The notes under the pieces: generated by a model
Told to the model about the DNA's origin: nothing
The model's database searches: none
What the model saw: only the letters and a program-made list of their open reading frames with translations
Origin: Paraglomus occultum
Lineage: Eukaryota > Glomeromycota > Glomeromycetes > Paraglomerales > Paraglomeraceae
DNA length: 31,273 nucleotides
Assembly: GCA_910592205.1 (NCBI GenBank)
Contig: CAJVPJ010000272.1
Coordinates: forward strand, 1-31,273
Direction: 5' to 3'
Made by a program: the position numbers and the translations under genes
Part shown: piece by piece, positions 1-9,725 of the stretch
How the letters are laid out: each line of letters begins with the position of its first letter
Position numbering within the stretch: the first letter of the stretch is position 1

Positions 1-88
1 AACACTTCTTGCAGATATTTCCTAATCCATTCATATTGCTGTTATAATTTTCATATATGATGGAATAGTCTGTCTCAGTAATGGCCAT
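1..88 (-). CDS. Partial exon-like open frame running off the left edge
   Basis: From an ATG at 88 the minus strand stays open for 29 codons to the window edge (starting MAITETDYSII, ending in a C-K-K-C pair). Just upstream of the ATG is a run of T followed by AG, which looks like a splice acceptor, so this may be an internal exon rather than a gene start. The product is not recognised, and too little is visible to name a family. An open frame of this length could also arise by chance. Confidence 0.25.
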   Translation of the reverse strand, partial: MAITETDYSIIYENYNSNMNGLGNICKKC

Positions 89-252
89 ATCTAAAAAAAA
101 ACATAGCATGTTACGTATAAGGGTTTTCATACTAATCCGTCTCATGCCACAAAGCATTGAAAGTTTCCCTTATTACAGAGGGGAGGAAAAAATGTACAAA
201 GAGAAGATAATAAATTTAACAAAATAATTATTCAGATAAGAGTATCTAACTT

Positions 253-1696
253 CTATGCAGCTTCCAGAAGCAATAACGAATCGTCCAAAGAGGCATGCGA
301 TTCGGGAAACGCTTCCAAGCAAGTATCATCACGATATAAGGAGAGGAACGTGTCTGTTCCGTGACCCTCCATTGACACAAACGAAAGATCACCACCAAAA
401 TCTAACAAATAAGGAAAAGTCGACGAAACCGTTAGCAAAGATCCCATGCATTTACCCTCATCTATCAGCTTGAAACACTTACATCGTGCAGTAACCCTAG
501 CAAACGGTAAACTAGCGCCAACACCGCAATCAAACGGTCTCTCTGAACGCTCTACATCTGCCTCCGACTGGCTTTCATCATCATACACGAAGTAACTCCA
601 AGCATCATCCACAACGGACATTGGCATGCCACCTCCGTGATCCGATATTTTTATTGTTATATCCTGTGCTCCCTGGGCTATCAATATGGATATTGGCGGA
701 AGACTAGGGTTTGGCTTTGATGATTGGGTTGGAGAAGATGAAGCGAGTAAGGAAGAAAAGAGTGACCCGCGAGATTGAGAATGTATAGAAGATAATGGGT
801 CATAATGTGAGAATTCAGGAGAATGGTGTCGTATCGTAGTACTAATAGAGTTCCTGAGCAGTTCGCATAGAATACTGTGAAGATGCTCTTCGATATGAAT
901 TGTTGTAGCAGTAGGATCTGTTGTAAATAATTGAATTTCAGGCACTGGATGGCTATAGTTTAGACGACGAAGAAATGGTGGATCGGTTTAATATTATCAG
1001 TTGATTGATTCTTCATTGCAACGGTAAGTTTCATGTTTGTTAGACTTACTTGTACAATTTCTCACAATAGTTTCTTGTGTCTCTAATCGCTCGCTCAGCC
1101 ACATCCTTTGGTGAAATCCTCGTGACTAGATTTTTCTTTTCGTCATGTAAGGCTAAGTGTTGGGCTATAAGTAACCGGGTTCCCAAAGTAATGGCATAAA
1201 ATCTATCCCAAAGTTCTCTTATCTCTTCTGTATCCAAGTGCTTGATCTTTTCTATCCCATTCAAATCTCTTATTTCTCTGAACGCTTGTCTCAACGTTAC
1301 CAAGTTAGTCCTGTGTTCTTTTTTCAGCAGTCTCAAAATTTTAGTATATTCCTCTTCTCTTGTTTCGTTTTCTGGCTTGGGTATGCCCATAAGGATGCTA
1401 ATATAATCATAATATTGTCGAGTGAATTTCTTAAAAGTAGGTAGAATGCTGAATTCTTGAGGCACCAAAGGCGAATGAAGTATTTTGAGTGTTTGAGAAA
1501 GACGTATGGGTAACTCAGCGTGGAGAAACTGAGCGGGTATAATATATTTTTTTTGAGAAGAGGAGTCTAGTACATGGCGACCGACGGTATATATATGTGA
1601 GAGAGAAACGCGAGTGGGACGTTGAATTGACAGTTTCGTGAGCGTTTCATGTGGAATAGCACGCATTACCGATGACGGAACAGGAACCATGTTCAA
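253..1696 (-). CDS. Mitochondrial PDK/BCKDK-family protein kinase
   Basis: Exons 1696-1050, 952-483 and 401-253 give about 421 aa, the usual size for pyruvate/branched-chain dehydrogenase kinases. These mitochondrial-matrix enzymes inactivate the dehydrogenase complex by phosphorylating E1. Residues about 15-215 form the helical N-domain, ending in the family-like stretch ISPKDVAERAIRDTR. The GHKL ATPase part follows: N-box ELLRNS (E246, N250), G1 box SDHGGGMP (D320, G322-324), a GVGASLPFAR turn (about 359-368), then ARYFGGDLSF and SMEGHGTD. A Ser/Pro-rich insert (about 262-303) separates the N-box from the G1 box. Intron 2 (402-482, 81 nt) has no stop and keeps frame. Removing it joins 'TAR' to 'YFGGDL', which is the family pattern. 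The sequence does not settle PDK versus BCKDK. The start is the first ATG, with an alternative two codons later. A TAG stop lies at 253-255. Confidence 0.9.
402..482 (-). other. In-frame, stop-free 81-nt intron inside the PDK-family gene
   Basis: On the minus strand the sequence reads CGAT|GTAAGTG ... TTTGTTAG|ATTTTGG. It is exactly 27 codons without a stop, so it reads through as coding if not spliced. Splicing restores A-R-Y-F-G-G-D-L, the conserved G2 region of the family. Read-through would insert 27 residues in the ATP-lid region and probably disrupt ATP binding (inference). Confidence 0.85.
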
Positions 1697-1966
1697 ATTG
1701 AGCGTGAAGAGATGAAATAATTGAATGAGAAGATAGCAAGTGTGCGAGACAATTGCGTGTGATCCGTTGAAGGTTGGGTTTTATAATCAATTAGGATATA
1801 TTAAAATCGGGGGGTACGACGTTAAACCTGTACTAATATTAATATATATTGTATTGTGCTCTGGTTACGATTATTCGTATTTGTTGGGCTTCATACAAAT
1901 TAATATTCTTAGTAATTATCATTTAAATGCTAATGTTTAATATTGGTAACCTGAATTAATAAGTCC
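1697..1966. other. Intergenic, nothing recognised
   Basis: This is AT-rich sequence between the start of the PDK-family gene and the end of the next minus-strand frame. It presumably carries the PDK promoter. No clear TATA or CCAAT arrangement was picked out. A plus-strand frame at 1740-1940 lacks an ATG start and looks like chance. Confidence 0.4.
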
Positions 1967-2392
1967 CTAGCTTACCTTGTATGATCTATCAATTCGATAT
2001 CCACAAGAGACTTCTTTAACACCGCAGAGATTTTCAAAAACAACTCCTGAACGGTCGATCGTTTTACAGTACGTACAGTCAAATCGCGTTAATATTGTCC
2101 CTACTATTACCGTGGGATTAACGACTATGCTGGCTGAATGAGAATCCTTGAAGCAACTAACTGATCTCAGAAGTATATTATGGCCTGAACTTCCCGATTT
2201 GCATGTTAATCCTTGTCGGCGTAAAGAATAAGGGACCGGTTGGCCTATAGTAATGGTGATTGGAAAGACAGATTGGTTCTTTACTATGCAGGAGGAGAAA
2301 TCCTAAGGGGTTGATAGTCGCGGTTCTTTGCCTTTTGGCAAAGTCATTCCCACAAATCTCGACTGTTCCGGGAACATATTATTTGTGCTCAT
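1967..2392 (-). CDS. Unrecognised cysteine-containing protein with one in-frame TAG
   Basis: The minus strand is open from ATG 2392 (MSTNNMFPEQSRF) to TAG 1967-1969, except for one TAG at 2303-2305. The 111 codons after that stop look strongly protein-like: regular alternation typical of beta structure, a C-T-Y-C pair and several further cysteines (for example ENLCGVKEVSCGYR). The TAG sits in CCCCTTAG|GAT, a plausible splice acceptor. Two short introns would remove it in frame: a GT donor at about 2353 (about 51 nt) or a GC donor (29 nt). At the 3' end, AAG|GTAAGC could be a donor to a further exon or simply read K-V-S-stop. No family is recognised and no signal peptide is seen. It may be a real short-intron gene or a copy killed by one nonsense change. 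Confidence 0.5.
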
Positions 2393-3787
2393 CACGTGTA
2401 ATATTCAAGCGCATAATCTAATCTAACATTAATCAGATGATCACATTTGTCGTTTCATTGATGACACGTTTTCGCAGATACAATTAATTAGCTGCATCCT
2501 TTGTAATCAAAATACGACTGGGTTGTATATGCAATAAGCAGTAAATAGTAGCTTTATTTGGGTTACCTGGTTCAAACCTCATCCATATACGCAACGATTT
2601 CAGGAGTCAAGGAATTAGACATAATGAAATACACATACCCATTTTTGTACACTTAATAATACTCGTCCGGGGTAAATGGCAATCTTTGAAAATGTGTTAC
2701 ATGAGATGACCAAATTTTGCTTATTGTGTCAATATTTATTTTCTGATAAGGGCTAGGAAATTACTCGGTTACACAAAGCAGATCATTGTTTCATCATATT
2801 TGATCAAAGGATGGGCGAAATGAGTAATAGTAATGATAATAATGGGACTTTGATACATCAACAACGAATGTAACAAGAATTTAGAAAAGATGACAGGTAT
2901 CGATTGTTCTGTTCCAGTTTTTTCTTTCTCGTTTGCCTAATCTGAGGTTCTTATTTTCTTTTTCTTCCTTCATGTGCAAAGACAAACAGGAATTAGTATA
3001 CAGTGGTGAATGTTTAATAAATGTTAATGACATTGGACAAAGATAGCAATAAATTGCTTTATTATTCCAACCGCAAATCAAAAACATGGAGTAAAACGGT
3101 ATATCATAACGTTTTTATAAAGTGAAGCCGGACAATAATCATTCAGTGAATGCGGAATCTGTTTACTAAAGACAGTTAAAATAAACTTCTCTGGATTGCC
3201 TTGTAATATAAATATGTTTTATAATCGATACGAAGAGTTCACTTTATCACTCAATATTGTTCCATATGTGCGAAGTCGGAGAACACATTTTCCTAAACTT
3301 CAACTTGTTGAATCAGGTAGTTGTGTTAAATACGAATGTGGTCAACCTTTTTTTCATCAGTCGGTACTTTAACGTTTGCCATCCGCAGCAAGATAATCTT
3401 CGTTGGTGAATAAAAACATTGAAAGAAAGCTGGTCAAACTCGTCGATTAGAAATACAGCGCAGACGTAAGATCATCATACTCGTATACTGAAATGATTTT
3501 GGAGAAGAACAGCGCATCGGTTAATTATTAGTTTTATGACGCAGTGTGTGCCGATGATAATGCGTAGTAATTGTATAACTTTTATTACAAATAAAGAACT
3601 TTCGATAACTTGGCCCGTTAATGTTGTACGATGCTATAACGCCAATAAAACCTTCACAGCTGGGCGGCTCTGAAACGAAAGAGAATTTAATCATTCTGAC
3701 GACCAAGCAATAATGGCGTTTTGTTGGCCTATTGTTGTGGCTGAAATAATAACGGTAAACTTTGTGGCGCCTTGGGCATAGGCTTGG
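2393..3787. other. Gene-poor spacer between the unknown gene and fimbrin
   Basis: About 1.4 kb of AT-rich DNA. Minus-strand frames at 2881-3087 and 3521-3811 exist but lack family resemblance, convincing composition or splice support. A short GAT/AAT-rich microsatellite-like patch lies near 2822-2845. No RNA gene was recognised. Confidence 0.4.
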
Positions 3788-3834
3788 CCAATAGGCATCT
3801 TGGCGGGCCAAGATCTCGGCCCCTAAATTTATAT
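3788..3834 (+). promoter_or_regulatory. Likely fimbrin promoter elements (CCAAT and TATA-like)
   Basis: A CCAAT box lies at 3788-3792, within TTGGCCAATAGGC. A TATA-like TTTATATA lies at about 3828-3834, roughly 40 bases before the fimbrin ATG at 3871. A partly mirrored GGCCTATTG copy sits at about 3726-3734. The spacing is compatible with a compact fungal promoter. Function is inferred from position only. Confidence 0.35.
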
Positions 3835-3870
3835 ACCCGCCTCCAAATCGTTAACTACTATCCAGACAAG

Positions 3871-6538
3871 ATGAATGTGCTCAAACTGCAAAAGAAATAT
3901 CCTCAATTTAATCAACAAGATATTTTCGATCTCATAGCAGCATTCAAGTAAGTATTCGTTCTCTTTTCGCTTTAAAAAAGTTCTCGACCTGTAGTAATTT
4001 TTTGTTCGGTCGCTGATACGCTTTCATGTAATATTTTTGATTTTTGATTTTATAATCAAATAGCAAGATTGATTTAGATGGAAACGGTGCAATAGAACAG
4101 AAAGAAGCTGTGAAAGCTCTCCAGGATATGGGTGAAAGTCAATCTTATGATGAAATTAGGGCTGCTTTAAAAGAAGTAGACTTGAGTTCAACTGGTAAAG
4201 TTGAAGTCGAAGAATTTGTTGAGGTACGGTTTCTAAAGTGAAACATACTTTAATAATTGGTTTTTTTTATTTTAATACTCATTGTTGTCAACTTTGTTTC
4301 TCACTCTCAATGACTGACAAATATTAACTAATTATGTCTTGCTTTTATACCAGCTTATCGCCAAAGTGCGCGAGGGGCGTCTAAAGGGTGCTTTCCAAGT
4401 CAGCCAGCACAAGATTACTGTTCAGGGTTCCAGTGCAAACGTCTCTCATACAATCAACGAAGATGAGCGAACCGAATTTACGCGTCACATAAACCAAGCA
4501 CTCGCACATGACCCAAATTTGGCAGATAAGCTCCCTGTTCCTACAGACACTATGCAATTATTTGATGAATGCAAAGGTAATTTATCCTAAACGCTTATTT
4601 ATACACGAAATATTTGAATAATACTGTACTAATGCCTTTTTTCTAGATGGGTTGATTCTTGCAAAATTAATCAATGACTCAGTACCAGACACTATTGATG
4701 AGCGTGTATTAAATCTTGCATCAAAAGGAAAGAAACTCAACAAATTCAAGATGACTGAAAATAACAATCTTGTGATTTTTTCCGCAAAGGGTATTGGGTG
4801 CAGTGTGGTCAATATCGGTTCAGCAGATCTAATCGAAGGAAGAGAACATTTAATTCTTGGGCTTATATGGCAGATCATAAAGATAGGGCTGTTGAATAAG
4901 ATTGATATCAAACTGCATCCAGAATTGTATCGTTTATTGGAAGAAGATGAGACACTAGAACAGTTTTTGAAATTACCGCCTGATCAGATTCTGTTGAGAT
5001 GGTTTAATTATCACTTGAAGGCTGCTAAATGGCATCGCACGTATGTTGAAATCCATTGGGTTTAACCTTATTTAACTACTTAACGTGTCTATTTACTGGA
5101 TCACTAATATGTTAAAAATTGTAGAGTGAAAAACTTTAGCAAAGATGTAGCTGATGGTGAAAACTACACGATACTACTTAACCAACTGGTACCAGATGTG
5201 TGTTCAAGAAGTCCACTAAATACGAGAGATTTGTTGGAAAGAGCCGAACAGGTAACAATTCTTTCGTCAGAATATTCTTCACTTGCGCAAGTTGTTTTTT
5301 TCCTGAAGAATAAGATTATCTAATGTGCATGTAACTTGTTAATAAGGTACTTCAAAATGCCGAGAAGATAAATTGCAGGAAATATCTTACGCCGAAGGCT
5401 CTCGTTGCAGGCAACCCCAAGTTGAATCTTGCTTTTGTCGCTCACTTATTCAACACTTATCCTGGACTGGCTCCACTCGATGAAACGGAGAAAGCCGAGA
5501 TCGAAGAGTTTGATGATAGTGATGATAGGGAAGCAAGAGGTAAATTTGCTACGAATAAAGCATAAACGGTGAATGGTTTCCATACCTCGTTTTCTAATTG
5601 TCCTTCTCCAAATTAGTGTTTGCGCTTTGGCTCAACAGTTTGGATGTGACGCCGGCGGTAAACAATTTATACGAAGATGTGCAGGTATAATACGGGCTTC
5701 CGTAGCATTATGGTTTGGATTTAATAGCGTTGGTTTATAATTAACTCATGGAAATGTGATTAGGATGGTATTATCTTGCTCCAAGCCTTCGATAAGATAC
5801 GACCCAATACAGTTAATTGGAAGAAGGTTAACACGAAACAACCTCTTTCCCGATTCAAGCAAGTAGAAAACACAAATTATGCCATCCTTGTTGGCCGACA
5901 ATTGCACTTTACGCTCGTGAACATGCAAGGTGCCGATATTTGTGACGGAACCAAAACACTCATCCTCGGACTAGTCTGGCAAATGATGAGACTAAACATT
6001 ATTCAGACACTCACAAGCTTATCGAAAGGTGGAAAAGAGGTTACTGACCAAGACTTAATTAACTGGGCCAACGATTTTGTGAAAAAGAGTGGCAAGTCAA
6101 CGAAGATTAACAGTTTCAAGGATCCAACGTTGAGAAATGCATTATTCTTTATTGACTTGCTGGACAGTATTAAACCGGGCATTGTAGACTATTCGTTGGT
6201 TACAAGAGGGGTTACCGGTAAGGAATGAGAGTACGATACCATTGCTGTCGCTTGCTCGCATGTAATATAAACGTCTAATGAATAATTTTATTTCGACCGT
6301 TGTAACAGAGGAAGATGCGGCCCTGAATGCCAAATATGCTATTTCTATAGCTCGTAAGATTGGTGCTACAATCTTTTTATTACCCGAAGACATAGTAGAA
6401 GTGCGACATCGTCTTGTAAGTTATTTCATCAGTCATCATGCTAGTCGATTTCGATAAACTGGTATACTGACTATTTATATTTCTCTTTCATATTAGATCT
6501 TGACCTTCATCGGCAGTCTTATGGCTGTTGCGGGGTAG
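3871..6538 (+). CDS. SAC6: Fimbrin/plastin actin-bundling protein
   Basis: Ten exons (3871-3947, 4064-4223, 4354-4576, 4647-5040, 5125-5251, 5347-5539, 5617-5684, 5764-6217, 6309-6415, 6497-6538) join in frame to 614 aa, normal for fimbrin. It cross-links actin filaments in cortical patches and at endocytic sites through two tandem actin-binding domains. EF-hand 1 is a canonical calcium loop (D29-x-D-x-N-G ... E40). EF-hand 2 (D65-E76) has Ser and Thr at coordinating positions and may bind calcium weakly. Four calponin-homology domains follow at about 115-230, 260-365, 395-500 and 510-610. Diagnostic stretches are [50 protein letters not shown] and [18 protein letters not shown]. The C-terminus is [12 protein letters not shown], typical of the family. 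All introns are GT-AG. Confidence 0.97.
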
Positions 6539-7273
6539 CAAACAATGGCGGATACATAGTCGGTGGGAGGAATAGGTATACAACACTTTCTTTTGAATAT
6601 GTTAACATATAGATAAAACTTATTTATCCATAACGGAACAAACCAAGAAATAAAAAAAATAATGAAGTTAAGCTAAGTCAAGATTGCACAACAGCGGCCT
6701 TCCCAACGTTTGATGAATTCCAAATGGTACTGAGTTTCTCTTGGTGGTCGATAACATTTTTCAGAATGAACAATTTTTTATTACAACAGAAAATCAAACA
6801 GGGACCCCTTGCTCATATTAACGTGTTTCATCACATGTGTACACTGAAGCCTCGTTTAGGACGTCAACAGTTTCGATTTGTAAAGATAAAACAGATGCAT
6901 TTACAAAGCTACTCAACTATTTTGTCGTCAAATAGTATTAGAGATCAGATTGTTTAAAATTTTATGAGGCTAATCATTAAATTCACGTGACAGTGCTTCA
7001 GCTGGTCCATTAAAATATACTTTCACGTAATTCGGCAAGCATTCTCCTTTCAATTTGAAAAAAGAAACTTGAGATTTAACTCTTTCAATGAATTAATTGC
7101 GGATTATGCGTTTGCCATTGTTTATATGAAAATACAAAAGTTTCATTACAGTTTTAATTATCACGTGATACGCTCTATCAAATAAATTTTGAAAAACCGA
7201 GTTCATTGATACGCGTTTACCCTGCTTGAATTGTAATCGGCTCCAGATTGCACAAGTTGTGCCAGTACATTCA
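6539..7273. other. Fimbrin 3' flank and spacer
   Basis: This AT-rich stretch probably starts with the fimbrin 3' UTR. An A-rich AATAAAA-like tract lies near 6650-6662. A 77-codon plus-strand frame (6724-6957) has no recognisable features. Nothing else is supported. Confidence 0.4.
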
Positions 7274-7782
7274 TTATGTGAACGCCGGAAATAGGTAGAA
7301 TTTACTCTGTCTTGCTGAAATAGTATTTTTCGATGCAGGAGGAAGAAATTTGCCGATTTTCCCGTTAGTGCTAAGGAGAATCCATTGCCAACATAACATT
7401 TGCCTTAATAAAATTGATTTCTTCTTCCTTGGAAGAATTATTAATGTTGTTTTCTCAGCTTTGGTTATTCTTTTCTGGATTTCCCGAATTTGTCGTCGCC
7501 ATCGAACAAAATAAGTCTCGACGTCTTTCTGTTCATCTGCTAATGAAAGCAATTCATTGCCTCATCAATACAACAAATGACTGAAATTTCTTTTCCAGCG
7601 TTACAAAATCTTCTTGGCTAACATTCAAGGAAAGACTATTTTGCTGCATCAAACTCACAAAATTTCGTGCGCTCGTTCTCACACTCGGCTCATATTCTTT
7701 CTTTCGGCTATGAATTACTTGAATCGCTGCAAATAAAAGCTTGTTAAATTCACGAATTTTGAAACCTGGCATACCCATTGCG
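7274..7782 (-). pseudogene. Unrecognised charged helical protein split by a frame change
   Basis: Two adjoining minus-strand frames look like one broken coding region. The first (ATG about 7778, stop 7554) reads MGMPGFKIREFNKLLFAAIQ ... and ends in a helical FVTLEKKFQSFVVLMRQ. The second, in another frame from about 7552, continues as SLADEQKDVETYFVRWRRQ and a Lys/Arg-rich helix. The charged, probably coiled-coil character continues across the change of frame, suggesting a frameshift or an unrecognised small intron. No family is identified. It could be a decayed accessory gene. Confidence 0.3.
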
Positions 7783-8342
7783 CGCCGCACGCCAGTTACT
7801 TATTTTCGACTAATCTAATATTTGTCGTAAGTACCTACATTCTTTGTTTGTTCGAAATGTCACACAATATAAGTTCTACCCATACTAATAGTGATTGTTA
7901 TACTGCATAAAATCGACAAAGACACTCAGTATGTGCTTTATGTATTTAAAATAGCCTTTGTTTAGCGTCTGTGGAAAAAAAGTATTCGAAAGGAAATCAA
8001 ACGAATTGTTAACAAATCGATGAGCGCATGAGATTACTCATTCATACTAATACCTAACAATTATCAATTTAAATTGATCGCGAAACTAATCGTGAAAATG
8101 CCCACTGTCGCCAACAACTTTTATTGTGGATTATTGATTGGAATTCTCTTGGTTTCCTGCTTATTATAAACTCCAGACAAATAAACCTTGCGACATAAAT
8201 AAAAAAAAATCAATTTCATTGCGCTTACAAAGGCATAATAATAAATCAAGCAAGCTATTCGGCGAACAAAGTTACTTGCCAGCGTCGAAAACTGTGGAAG
8301 AACGTTAAAACAAAAAGACTGGGATGAACCCGCACTTATCAA

Positions 8343-8460
8343 ATGGCCACTAAAATCCGCGAGTTACGCGAAGAAAAAGGCGTTGCAGCTTCCACATTGA
8401 AAATCCTTTAGAATCCGAGGAAGAGTACATTCAATACTATCAAAGAATAAATTGATAATA
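8343..8460 (+). pseudogene. Short frameshifted coding remnant
   Basis: From ATG 8343 the plus strand reads MATKIRELREEKGVAASTLK and then stops. The next frame continues in a coding-like way with ENPLESEEEYIQYYQRIN before a stop. The charged composition across the shift hints at a decayed gene fragment, but it is short and no family is recognised. The flanks hold only AT-rich DNA. Confidence 0.25.
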
Positions 8461-8724
8461 AAGAAGTAAATGACAGTGAGAATATTATTAATAGCAGCAA
8501 CAGTAAAGAAGATAATGAAATTTAAATTGGCACCATAGTGACTAAAGAATAGGTTATACTCATTAATGGCTTTGGTTCCAGTATTTTTCTCCCATGAATC
8601 AATCTGGTGTTTTTGTATTATTTATATTCTTAATAGAAATCGCATTTTGTTATTAAAAATAATAAAATTGCCTACGAAATTGAATTGGCGTTATAATTAT
8701 TCCCTCGAATAGGAAAACAATTGA

Positions 8725-8874
8725 CGTGAAAAAGATTTGATAAGGTTTGAGATTTTGGCAAGGAATGTTCAGGCAGTTGCTGAAACACCCCAAAAAGCCG
8801 ACTATGAGAAGTCTTTACAGAGTTGGCAGAATCGTCTGCAATGTTACATGGACATTAATGGAGAGTACAATTAA
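8725..8874 (+). pseudogene. Possible Tc1/mariner-type transposase C-terminal relic
   Basis: About 49 open codons end in SLQSWQNRLQCYMDINGEYN and a TAA. Tc1/mariner transposases commonly end in an R-W-x-x-C-I-x-x-x-G-x-Y-like motif, and this tail has the same spacing. The catalytic DDE/D core is not visible upstream because the frame closes at 8722. It is best read as a short leftover of a DNA transposon. The assignment rests on one remembered motif and is weak. Confidence 0.3.
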
Positions 8875-9006
8875 ATAATCGAATCGATAATGATCTGGAA
8901 ATAAAGGTCTACGCGCAAAACTTTCAGCTTCCCCACGCATATTTTATTTATTTCTAATAATAACGATAAATGAAAGACAAATTAAAATACCCGTTTCTAT
9001 TATTGA

Positions 9007-9300
9007 TTAAAAAAGATTGTCTATGATTGCTTGTTTCTTCACATCCATCAACTTTAAACCAATGGAAGAATCAAGAGCATTAACATGCTTAAGTAACTCC
9101 TTAGAATCTTCTAATTCTAACATCTTTACAGCATCATTGGCATTGGCGGTACATTTTTCACTATCATCAATATGAATGTCTGATGGTTTTTATAAATGTG
9201 TTGTCATCAGGTACTTCATTCCAAAAACCTAATGCGTGACACCTCCATAAGCGCAATCACCATATAAATGCAACTTCCAAGCATGGGGCTTAGTGAATAA
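9007..9300 (-). pseudogene. Possible pogo/Tigger transposase C-terminal relic
   Basis: The minus strand from about 9189 to TAA 9007-9009 is open for 60 codons (KPSDIHIDDSEKC ... ANANDAVKMLELEDSKELL ... KKQAIIDNLF-stop). Acidic tails with an 'A-V-x-M-L-E-L' stretch and a terminal K-K-Q-x-x-I-x-x-(F/L)-F are familiar from pogo/Tigger (DDE_1) transposases of mycorrhizal fungi. The ending also fits a PCNA-interacting PIP-box (Q-x-x-I-x-x-L-F). Immediately upstream, coding-like text continues in two other frames (LGFWNEVPDDNTFIK, then LHLYGDCAYGG), separated by stops, so the copy is broken. The family call is from memory. Confidence 0.35.
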
Positions 9301-9725
9301 ATGCAACCGCTGGCAGATTCGATTACAAATATATGAGATAATATCTCAGCCAAGTTTGAATATATAATGCAAAACCAGTCTTAACTTTATAGAAAGTTTA
9401 CGACGGTGTAGTCGAAGAATGAAATTCGACTTCTGATAAAACGTTTAATCTGTTTGCTTAAATCGATCAAATGAAGACTAAATTAATTATAAAAAGTATT
9501 TGCATAAAAATTTATGGTAATAGCACCAGCCATCAAAGCTTATTCCTTGCTCTTGCACCAATTTTTCGTGACGCACGGTAAGTGGACCATACATTTAGAG
9601 ATGCATTTAAAGGGTTCGACCGTGGCCTGCATTACGGAACTTTATTATATATTAAATAAACATGTCGTTTGATTTAGTTTACACTGACGTTAAAAATTCT
9701 TTCATAACCATGAATGAATTCGCGA
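9301..9725. other. AT-rich spacer, nothing recognised
   Basis: It lies between the transposase-like relic and the stop codon of the ICE2-like gene. It probably contains that gene's 3' UTR on the minus strand. No reading frame or repeat stood out. Confidence 0.4.

Noticed and set aside
1740-1940. 66-codon plus-strand frame upstream of the PDK-family gene
   Set aside because: It lacks an ATG start, is hydrophobic by AT-rich composition and has no family features.
3521-3811. 96-codon minus-strand frame just upstream of fimbrin
   Set aside because: It covers the likely fimbrin promoter, shows no family features or splice context, and has biased composition explained by the local GGCC-rich patch.
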